This document shows, in pieces, positions 25,635 to 32,548 of a stretch of DNA of 53,618 bases. Within the stretch, counting starts at the first letter, position 1, and each line of letters opens with the position of its first letter. Source of the stretch: Streptomyces antioxidans (lineage in GTDB: Bacteria; Actinomycetota; Actinomycetes; Streptomycetales; Streptomycetaceae); assembly GCF_000968685.2 (NCBI RefSeq), contig NZ_LAKD02000109.1, positions 1-53,618 of the forward strand, given 5' to 3'. Under the pieces are notes generated by a model, which saw only the letters and a program-made list of their open reading frames with translations, did no database searches and was not told the origin of the DNA. A program made the translations under genes and the position numbers.

Positions 25635-28382
25635 ATGGTGACCTTCGCACAGGCGCAGGAGCGCGCGGAACTCTGGATCAACGGCGATGTGCCCGCCTAT
25701 CAGCAGCGCGAGGCGCGGGTCCGGGAGTTCGACCTGGGCTTTGTGGTCTGGGCCGAGGACCGCGAGGACGGACCGGTCTCGGGCAGCGGGGCCCAGGGTA
25801 CGCGGATGGTGATCGCCCGCGACAGCGGCGAGACCACGCTGTGGCCGGGGCTGCCGGTGGGTGAGGTGATCCGCCGCTACGAGGAGCGGTACGGCACGAC
25901 CGACGGCTCCCTCGACGAGTCCACCGCCGGGCGGCAGCAGCGCATCGACCTGAACGCGACGTCCTTCCTGCTGACTCCGCCGGAGTGGTTGCAGGAGGCG
26001 GCGGACGCGCTGAGCAGCCGGTCCGGGGCTGAGGGGCCGCTGGACGTTCCCGAGCAGCGGGCGGGGACGGAGCCGGGCGGGGGCGCGTCGGACGCTGCCG
26101 CTTCTTCTGGTGGTGCCTCCGCTTCGGGTTTGGGCCTGTCCGGGTCTGCTGCGCCTTCTCACGCTGGGCCCGTTCCGGGCGCGCCCCAGGAACGGGGCGG
26201 GAGTGTGGACGACTGGCCGTCCGGCGGGGTCGCGCGCCCGCTCGCGGGTGACCGGCCGCAGGACGGCCCGCCCGCGCCGGGCGCCCCTCCAGCGCCCGGC
26301 GCTCCTTCCGCGCCCGGCGCCCCGTCCGGTGGTGAGGGCTGGCGGAACGCGCCGCCTCCGCCCCCGGCCGGTGGCGGCAGCCCATGGGCGCCGCCCGCAC
26401 CGGACGCCGGTACGCCGCCCTCGGGGGGCCAGGCCGACAGCGCGGCCACGCCCGGCGGCGGTACGCCGTGGGCCGGTACGGACATCAAGGGCGACGATGA
26501 CGACGACCGTTCGGTCGCCCCGCCCGCCACGGTCTTCGCCCCGCCGCTCGCGGGCTCCGACGACGAGGACACCCCGGCGCCGGGCGTACGGCCCGACGCC
26601 AAGACCGAGTTGATGTCCGCCGGCAGTGCGCTGCCGCCCACGGCCATCGCCCCGTCCCTCGACTTCCCCGGGCAGCAGGGTGTCCCCGGCGCCGGTCCGG
26701 ACGCTGGTCCCGGTGCCGGTCCCAACGCGAGTGACATCGCGGACGCCGCCACCCATAAGGCAGGCGCCGGTCCGATGCCTCCGCCGCCCGGTGCTCCGCC
26801 GGGGACGTCGGGTGCGGACTCCCCGCCTCCGCCGCCCGCGCCGTCCGGGCCCGGTGCCCCCGGCGCTCCGGCTGGGGGGTACGTACCGACGCAGCTGGTT
26901 TCGCAGCTTGACTCCGACAGCCTCGGCGGCGCCCCGCGCCCGCCTGGCCCGCCTGGTCCTCCCGGTGCGCCTGGGGCCCCCGGTGCCCCCGCCAACCCCG
27001 GTGCTCCCGGTGCTCCTGGTGCTGCTGGTGGGCAGGGTGGTGGGCAGACGCCGCCTCCGCCTGGTGCTCCGGGTGGGCCCGGTGGTGGGGTGCATGCCGC
27101 CGCGACGATGCTCGCGGGTGGCCCGGGTGCGCCCGGCGGTCAGACCCCGCCCCCCGGCGCTCCGGGCCAGGGTGCCCCATCCGGCCCGCAGCCGCCCGGC
27201 CCACCCGGTGTCCCCGGTGCGGGTGGTCCTCATACGCCGCCGCCCCCGCCGGGCGCGGCCGGTCCGCCGTACCCGGGCGGACCCGGTATGCCTCCGCCCG
27301 CTGGTACTCCGGCCCAGGGTCTTGCGCCGCCGCCTCCGGGCGCGCCCGCGCCGGGGATGGCGCCGCAGCCCGGCTATGCGTATCCGCCGCCGCCCCCCGG
27401 CCAGCCGACCGTGGGCCCGGGCTATATGGCGGTGCTGCGCTACCGCGCCCAGGACGGCTCGGAGCAGCAGCTGATCCGCCGTTCGGCGCCCGGGACGCCG
27501 CATCCGGAGTGGCAGATCCTGCATGAGCTGCGGGCGATGAACGTCCCGCCGCAGCAGGTGCTTGAGCTCCACACCGAGCTGGAGTCCTGTGATCTGCCCG
27601 GCGGCTACTGTGCCCGGATGATCCGGGAGAGCTGGCCGCAGGTGCGGATCAGCCACACGGCTCCGTACGGGCGCGATCACGCCACCCGGCAGCAGGGCGT
27701 ACGCCATCTGCTGGAGCACCAGGGCGAGCTGGCCCAGGTGGCGGACGGTCCGGCCCGGCCGGCGCCGAACCGGGTGCCGCTGCCGCACCCCAGCCAGGTG
27801 CAGCCGATTCCGCCGGTGCCGCCGGAGGGCCTTGCGCATGAGCTGGGCCAGGCGTTCGGGCCGCAGGGCATCGTCCGCTTCGACCAGCGCGCGGTGTCGC
27901 GGACGGGCGTTCCCGAGGTGGTGGCGCAGACGCTGGTGTGGGCGGGGCTGCCGGTGGACTTCGGTCCGTTCTTCTGGGCGCAGGCCCAGGCGGGCCGCCC
28001 GGTGCCGACGCTGGCGGAGCTGGCGGCGGAGCGCGGGGTGCAGTCGGCGCCGGACGCGGGTTCGTACCTGGTCATGGGCAATGACTTCGGCCGTCAGCTG
28101 TGTGTGCAGTACGGCACGGCGAACATCGTGGCGGTGCCGCTGGAGGCGGCGCCCCAGCCCGCCCCGCCGCAGTTCGTGAACACCGGGCTGCCGGAGTTCG
28201 TACGGTGCATGGCGCTGCTGGGCCGGATGTGGCGGCTGCGGTACGGGCTGACTCCGGACCAGGCGGGCCGTTGGACCGTGGACTTCCAGGCGCAGCTCGC
28301 GGGTCTGGACCCGGCGGCGCTGTCCGCGCCGGACAACTGGTGGGCCGTGCTGCTGGAGCAGATGTGGGACGGTCTGCTGTGA
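25635..28382 (+). CDS. Imm35-like / Pro-Gly linker / deaminase-like / SUKH-4 multidomain protein
   Basis: A 915-residue protein. Residues 1-100 resemble the Imm35/YrhB immunity domain (FAQAQERAELWINGD, RMVIARDSGETTLWPGLPVG). Residues about 135-590 are a Pro/Gly/Ala-rich linker with collagen-like Gly-x-y triplets near 26938-27050. Residues about 596-690 look like a deaminase: HPEWQILHEL (H623, E625) and ESCDLPGGYC (C652, C659), like XOO_2897/SCP1.201-type toxins with an expanded Cys spacing. Residues about 725-915 match SUKH-4 (GIVRFDQRAVSRTGVPE, VWAGLPVDFGPFF, YLVMGNDFG, NTGLPEFVRCM). ATG at 25635 has GGAGGGG upstream and lies 5 bp after the WHH-SUKH gene. No signal peptide. The deaminase call is the least certain part. 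Confidence 0.8.
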   Translation: MVTFAQAQERAELWINGDVPAYQQREARVREFDLGFVVWAEDREDGPVSGSGAQGTRMVIARDSGETTLWPGLPVGEVIRRYEERYGTTDGSLDESTAGRQQRIDLNATSFLLTPPEWLQEAADALSSRSGAEGPLDVPEQRAGTEPGGGASDAAASSGGASASGLGLSGSAAPSHAGPVPGAPQERGGSVDDWPSGGVARPLAGDRPQDGPPAPGAPPAPGAPSAPGAPSGGEGWRNAPPPPPAGGGSPWAPPAPDAGTPPSGGQADSAATPGGGTPWAGTDIKGDDDDDRSVAPPATVFAPPLAGSDDEDTPAPGVRPDAKTELMSAGSALPPTAIAPSLDFPGQQGVPGAGPDAGPGAGPNASDIADAATHKAGAGPMPPPPGAPPGTSGADSPPPPPAPSGPGAPGAPAGGYVPTQLVSQLDSDSLGGAPRPPGPPGPPGAPGAPGAPANPGAPGAPGAAGGQGGGQTPPPPGAPGGPGGGVHAAATMLAGGPGAPGGQTPPPGAPGQGAPSGPQPPGPPGVPGAGGPHTPPPPPGAAGPPYPGGPGMPPPAGTPAQGLAPPPPGAPAPGMAPQPGYAYPPPPPGQPTVGPGYMAVLRYRAQDGSEQQLIRRSAPGTPHPEWQILHELRAMNVPPQQVLELHTELESCDLPGGYCARMIRESWPQVRISHTAPYGRDHATRQQGVRHLLEHQGELAQVADGPARPAPNRVPLPHPSQVQPIPPVPPEGLAHELGQAFGPQGIVRFDQRAVSRTGVPEVVAQTLVWAGLPVDFGPFFWAQAQAGRPVPTLAELAAERGVQSAPDAGSYLVMGNDFGRQLCVQYGTANIVAVPLEAAPQPAPPQFVNTGLPEFVRCMALLGRMWRLRYGLTPDQAGRWTVDFQAQLAGLDPAALSAPDNWWAVLLEQMWDGLL
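26938..27050 (+). repeat. collagen-like Gly-x-y coding repeat
   Basis: In-frame PPG, APG and GAP triplets recur about ten times within the linker of the SUKH-4 protein. Codons here favour GGT and CCT, unlike the GGC/CCC preference of the flanking domains, as expected of a segment grown by local duplication. Confidence 0.75.
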
Positions 28383-28515
28383 GCCCTGGGCGGGGCCCGT
28401 GGTGAGCCGGCTCGCGCGCTCCCGGCCGCGCGCCGCCGAACGAACCGCGTGACCGAAGCCCGGCCGAAGCTCAACTGAAGCTCGACCGACGAACGACCGA
28501 CGAACGAATGGTGAT

Positions 28516-28553
28516 CGAGGCGCCCGACCCCCGTGACGGGGGCGGGCGCCTCG
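28516..28553 (+). terminator. terminator after the SUKH-4 gene
   Basis: CGAGGCGCCC (28516-28525) pairs with GGGCGCCTCG (28544-28553). The inner CCCCCG/CGGGGG helix has one bulged A and a TGA loop, and is followed by TCGTTGTTGT. Confidence 0.8.
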
Positions 28554-28603
28554 TCGTTGTTGTCACCGGCGGTGCTTCCAGCCGTGGATATGGGCGGAGT
28601 GTC

Positions 28604-28638
28604 GCGTTATGGGGGATGGGACGCCATCTATAAAGATG
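28604..28638 (+). promoter_or_regulatory. promoter of the coiled-coil gene
   Basis: TATAAA (28629-28634) is a strong -10-like hexamer, with TTATGG about 16-17 bp upstream. CATCT-ATAA-AGATG (28625-28638) is an inverted repeat centred on the -10, a possible repressor site. The gene starts at 28682. Confidence 0.45.
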
Positions 28639-28681
28639 TGCGCCGAAGCGCGTTGCATACCGGACAAAAGGGGTTCCAAGG

Positions 28682-29602
28682 ATGGGCGCATCGGTGTCAC
28701 GTCATGGCTTCACCATCGTCGGCGGACGGGGCCGTGGCTACCGTCCCGCGCAGGTCGACCGCTTTGTGGCCGAGCTGTCCGAAACGCGGGACGCGGCGTG
28801 GGAGCGCGCCGCGCGCCTCACCGTGCTGGCCAATGAGCTGACCGCCGAGGCGGAGCGGCTGCGCGAGGTGATCTCCCAACTGGCCCCCCAGACCTATGAG
28901 TCCCTTGGCGATCGGGCCCAGCTGATCCTGATGGCGGCCGAGGAGGAGGTCGGCTGTCTGCGGGCGGCGGCCGAGGCGGTGGCGCAGGAGGAGTGGGAGG
29001 CCGCGCAGGTCGTGGCCCGTACGGTGCGGGACACCGCCCGTGACGAGGCCGAGCTGGTCCGCGAGGCCGCCGAGGTGGCGGCGCGTGCCACCCTGGAGTC
29101 GGCCCAGGTGGACGTGGACGAACTGCGGGTCGCCTCGCGCCAGGACGCCAAGGAGTGGCGGACCCAGGCGCTGGCGGAGCTGAAGGAGATGCGCCAGCGC
29201 ATCGCCGGGATCCTGGCCGAGCAGGAGCGGGAGCACGCCGAGCGGTGGGAGGCGGCGGGCCGTGAACTGGCCGAGCGGGACAACGCGATGACGGCCCGGC
29301 TGGCCCAGCTGGAGGAGTACGCCCAGGCGGGGATCGCCGACGCCAAGCGGGAGTACGGGATGGCCGAGCAGGCCGCGCGGCTGCGGCAGGAGGACGCCCA
29401 GGCGCAGGCGGCGGAGATCATCGCCCAGGCGCGGGCCCGGGAGGAGCGGCTGGCGCGGGAGACGGAGCGGACGCTGCGTGAGCATGTGGAGCGGCGCGAG
29501 GAGCTTAAGGCGCATCTGGAGCATGTGCGCGGCAGCTTGGCGGCTTTGACCGGCAAGCCGGTGGCGGAGGACGCGGCGGCGGCGCCGCACCACGAGTCCT
29601 GA
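28682..29602 (+). CDS. DivIVA-like coiled-coil (cellulose-binding-protein-like) cytoskeletal protein
   Basis: A 306-residue protein, almost entirely alpha-helical. The N-terminus (GFTIVGGRGRGYRPAQVDRF) resembles the DivIVA membrane-targeting head, where a GYRPAQVDRF-type motif leads into the coiled coil. Long Ala/Glu/Arg heptads run from about 35 to 285 with few prolines. Streptomyces relatives are annotated as cellulose-binding proteins and polarity-linked scaffold proteins. Expected role is cell-pole organisation; this is inference. ATG at 28682 follows CCAAGG. It is followed by a dispersed hairpin repeat and converges on the MFS gene. Confidence 0.82.
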   Translation: MGASVSRHGFTIVGGRGRGYRPAQVDRFVAELSETRDAAWERAARLTVLANELTAEAERLREVISQLAPQTYESLGDRAQLILMAAEEEVGCLRAAAEAVAQEEWEAAQVVARTVRDTARDEAELVREAAEVAARATLESAQVDVDELRVASRQDAKEWRTQALAELKEMRQRIAGILAEQEREHAERWEAAGRELAERDNAMTARLAQLEEYAQAGIADAKREYGMAEQAARLRQEDAQAQAAEIIAQARAREERLARETERTLREHVERREELKAHLEHVRGSLAALTGKPVAEDAAAAPHHES

Positions 29603-29618
29603 CCCCGCTGGCGGGCCG

Positions 29619-29660
29619 TTCCCCTCCCCGCCCCTTCCCGGAACTGGGGCTCCGCCCCAG
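29619..29660 (+). repeat. dispersed intergenic repeat (copy 1), with terminator hairpin
   Basis: TTCCCCTCCCCGCCCCTTCC followed by CTGGGGC-tcc-GCCCCAG (29644-29660). A near-identical copy lies inverted at 50453-50495, and a partial one at 50117-50175. The hairpin sits between the convergent coiled-coil and MFS genes and probably terminates both. Confidence 0.75.
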
Positions 29661-29713
29661 CACCCGTCCGGGACGCTTCGGTAGTCGTAGTCGCAGTCGT
29701 CGTTGTCCGCCGT

Positions 29714-31312
29714 TCAGGCTTCGGTTTCCGCCGCTGCCTCCGGGTTCGCTTCCGGCCGTATCGGAAAGCGGCGCGGGGCGAGGAAGGTCAGGGCCAGCAG
29801 GGCCAGGAGTGCGGCCGTGGCCGAGCCCAGGTAGACGTGGTCGACGGCGGTGTCCACGGCCCGTCCTAGATAGTCGGCCGCCTGGTCGGTGAGGGCGCCG
29901 GGGTGTTCCAGGGCGCGCGAGACCGAGTCCAGGTCGTCGGGCAGGCCCGGCCGGATCGCGTCGGGGGCCTCGGCCAGCCGGGAGGCCAGCGTCGCGTTGG
30001 CGACGGCGCCGAACAGGGCCGCTCCGACGCTCTGGCCGACCTGGCGGCAGAAGAGGATCGAGGCGGTGGCGGTGCCGCGCTCGGCCCATTCGACGGACGA
30101 TTGCACCCCGATGATCAGCGGCAGCTGGAACAGTCCGAGCGCGCCCCCGAGCAGCAGCATGATCAGCGCGGGCTGCCAGGCGGCGCCCGGGTAGGGGAGG
30201 AGCGGGAAGGCGGCCAGGACCAGCGTGGCGGCCGTCATCCCGGTGATGGCGCAGCGCCGGAAGCCGACGCGGCCGTAGACGCGGCTGCTGAGGGCGGCGG
30301 CGATCGGCCAGCTCAGCGTCATCGTGGACAGTACGAACCCGGCCGGTATCGGTCCGAGCCCCAGCACCGACTGGGCGTAGGTGGGCAGGAAGACGGTCGG
30401 GGCGATCATCAGCAGACCGAGCGCGGCGAAGGCGATGTTGACCGCCGAGATGGTGCGGCGGTGCCAGACCCAGCCGGGGATGATCGGTTCGGCGGCGCGC
30501 CGTTCGATCCATACGGTGGCCGCGGCGCACACCGTGGCGCCGCCGAGCATGGTGAGCGAGGGCGCGGACAGCCAGCTCCAGGCCACTCCGCCCTGGACGA
30601 GTGCGGTGAGCAGCAGCCCGCCGCTGAGGAACACGCCGAGTGCCCCGGCCCAGTCGACCCGGGGGCGGCTCTCCCGGTGCCGTCGCGGTTCGTGCAGGTG
30701 CCGGGTGATCAGGGTGAACGCCAGGGCGCCGACGGGCAGATTGATGAGGAAGATCCACCGCCAGTCGGCGTATCCGGCGAGCAGGCCGCCGATCGTGGGG
30801 CCCGCCACGGAGGAGAGCGCCCATACCGAGGAGAGCCTGGCCTGGACCTTCGGCCGCTCTTTGAGCGGATAGAGGTCGGCGACGACGACCTGGATGGTGC
30901 CCTGGAGCGCCCCGCCGCCCAGCCCCTGGACCACCCGGAAGGCGATGAGGGAGGCCATGTTCCAGGCCCCGGCGCACAGCAGCGAGCCGAGGACGAAGAG
31001 CACGACGCCCGCGAGCAGGACGGGCTTGCGGCCGAAGGTGTCGGAGAGCTTTCCGTACAGCGGCAGGGAGACGGTGACGGCGAGCAGATAGCCGGAGAAG
31101 AGCCAGGAGAAGACGGAGAAGCCGCCGAGGTCGCCGACGATCTGCGGGACGGCGGTGGAGATGACGGTCGAGTCCAGCGCGGCCAGTGCCATGCCGAGCA
31201 TCAGGGCGGCGACGACGGGGCGGCGGCCGCTGGGGGCGGGGGTCTCGCCGGGCGGCCGGGGCGCCGGGGGTCCGGGGTCGGCGTCCATCGGCCGTCGTGC
31301 GGTGCCGCCCAC
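29714..31312 (-). CDS. MFS drug exporter, DHA2 (14-TM) type
   Basis: A 532-residue proton-driven efflux transporter. The N-terminal Pro-rich tail is followed by 14 hydrophobic segments. Family motifs are visible: LDSTVISTAVPQIVGDLGG (motif D1 of DHA2 proteins), GKLSDTFGRKPVLLAG (motif A, cytoplasmic loop 2-3), RVVQGLGGGALQG (motif B) and SSVAGPTIGGLLAG (motif C, antiporter). The start is taken as GTG at 31312 because GGAGGGAG lies nine bases upstream; ATGs at 31288 and 31411 lack ribosome sites. Substrate is unknown. It is divergent from the ABC/FtsX exporter operon. Confidence 0.93.
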   Translation of the reverse strand: MGGTARRPMDADPGPPAPRPPGETPAPSGRRPVVAALMLGMALAALDSTVISTAVPQIVGDLGGFSVFSWLFSGYLLAVTVSLPLYGKLSDTFGRKPVLLAGVVLFVLGSLLCAGAWNMASLIAFRVVQGLGGGALQGTIQVVVADLYPLKERPKVQARLSSVWALSSVAGPTIGGLLAGYADWRWIFLINLPVGALAFTLITRHLHEPRRHRESRPRVDWAGALGVFLSGGLLLTALVQGGVAWSWLSAPSLTMLGGATVCAAATVWIERRAAEPIIPGWVWHRRTISAVNIAFAALGLLMIAPTVFLPTYAQSVLGLGPIPAGFVLSTMTLSWPIAAALSSRVYGRVGFRRCAITGMTAATLVLAAFPLLPYPGAAWQPALIMLLLGGALGLFQLPLIIGVQSSVEWAERGTATASILFCRQVGQSVGAALFGAVANATLASRLAEAPDAIRPGLPDDLDSVSRALEHPGALTDQAADYLGRAVDTAVDHVYLGSATAALLALLALTFLAPRRFPIRPEANPEAAAETEA

Positions 31313-31759
31313 GGTGCCGAGCTCCCTCCGCCGGTCCGCGCCGGCACCTGTCCCTGGTGTTCGTACGTCCGACTCGGGTGCGCACGATTCTTGTACGACC
31401 CACGATTCCATGCCGGGGCAGGGTGGCGGAAGGACGCGTCCGGGCTGTCCAGGCGGCCCGGGTTGAGCCTGACGTGGCGGGAGGGTGCACCATCGATCCC
31501 GGGCCCGGGGTCAGACCCGGGACTCACTCCCCTAGGGGATGCCCACCCTGTACTCCTACTCCCGGTTCGTCCGGGCGGATGAGGAGCTGGTCGTCCCGAT
31601 TTCATAAGGTTGCTACGGGCTGTGCGGCCGAGGGGGTGGTGCTAGCCCCACCCCGAAGAGGGAGCCGTTCCCCATCGCGGAGGTTCCCGGATCGCGGCAG
31701 TCTTGATGCGGCGGTCGGGGGAACGGAGATCGCCGATCGGACATCGAAGGAGAAAGACC
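31313..31759. other. divergent MFS/ABC intergenic region with palindromes
   Basis: No gene. It holds TCCCCTAGGGGA (31528-31539), a perfect 12-bp palindrome. It also holds GGGGTGG-n8-CCACCCC (31633-31654), a stem in the probable 5' leader of the ABC operon. An AT-richer ATTTCATAAGG near 31600 could be a -10 region. These are candidate regulatory sites for two divergent export systems. Confidence 0.45.
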
Positions 31760-32548
31760 GTGACAACGGCTGTATCGATTCCCAGGACCGGGGGCAGCGG
31801 AGGACATACGGCCGTCGCCGCCCGGGCACGTCAGGTCACCAAGGCGTACGGCTCCGGGGAGACCCGGGTGGTCGCGCTTGACCAGGTGGACGTGGACATC
31901 GCGCGGGGCCAGTACACCGCGATCATGGGCCCGTCCGGCTCCGGCAAGTCGACCCTGATGCACTGCCTGGCGGGTCTGGACACCGTCACCTCGGGGCAGA
32001 TCTACATCGACGAGACCGAGATCACCAAGCTCAAGGACAAGAAGCTCACCAAGCTGCGCCGGGACCGGATCGGCTTTATCTTCCAGGCGTTCAACCTGCT
32101 GCCCACGCTCAGCGCGATCGAGAACATCACGCTGCCGATGGACATCGCGGGCCGCAAGCCCGACCGGGCCTGGCTGGACCGGGTGGTGGAGACCGTGGGC
32201 CTGGCCGGCCGGCTCAAGCACCGTCCGAACCAGCTCTCCGGCGGTCAGCAGCAGCGCGTCGCGGTGGCCCGCGCCCTGGCCGCCCGCCCCGAGATCATCT
32301 TCGGTGACGAGCCGACCGGGAACCTGGACTCGCGGGCCGGTGCCGAGGTGCTGGGCTTCCTCAAGCGGTCGGTGGACGAGCTGGGCCAGACCATCGTGAT
32401 GGTCACCCATGACCCGGTCGCCGCCTCCTACGCCAACCGGGTGCTGTACCTGGCCGACGGCCGGATCGTCGACGAGATGTACAACCCGACGGCCGAGCTG
32501 GTCCTTGAGCGCATGAAGCACTTCGACGCGCGAGGACGGGTGTCATGA
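31760..32548 (+). CDS. ABC transporter ATP-binding protein (MacB/LolD type)
   Basis: A 262-residue ATPase that pairs with the FtsX-type permease encoded next. Walker A is GPSGSGKST, followed by the Q-loop FQAFNLLPTLSAIENI typical of the LolD/MacB/FtsE class. Signature is LSGGQQQRVA, Walker B is IIFGDEPTGNLDS, and the H-loop is VTHDP. GTG at 31760 has AAGGAG eight bases upstream; the earlier ATG at 31703 has no site. The stop overlaps the permease ATG (ATGA). Such pairs move lipids, peptides or antibiotics or act as mechanotransmitters. The substrate is unknown. Confidence 0.95.
   Translation: MTTAVSIPRTGGSGGHTAVAARARQVTKAYGSGETRVVALDQVDVDIARGQYTAIMGPSGSGKSTLMHCLAGLDTVTSGQIYIDETEITKLKDKKLTKLRRDRIGFIFQAFNLLPTLSAIENITLPMDIAGRKPDRAWLDRVVETVGLAGRLKHRPNQLSGGQQQRVAVARALAARPEIIFGDEPTGNLDSRAGAEVLGFLKRSVDELGQTIVMVTHDPVAASYANRVLYLADGRIVDEMYNPTAELVLERMKHFDARGRVS

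Noticed and set aside
25359..27839. Long minus-strand open frame across the SUKH genes
   Set aside because: Arg/Gly-rich shadow of the Pro/Gly linker and flanking domains.
29505..31493. 662-codon minus-strand frame over the MFS gene
   Set aside because: Another frame of the same strand encodes a complete 14-TM DHA2 exporter with all motifs. This frame is Arg/Pro-rich and lacks hydrophobic helices.
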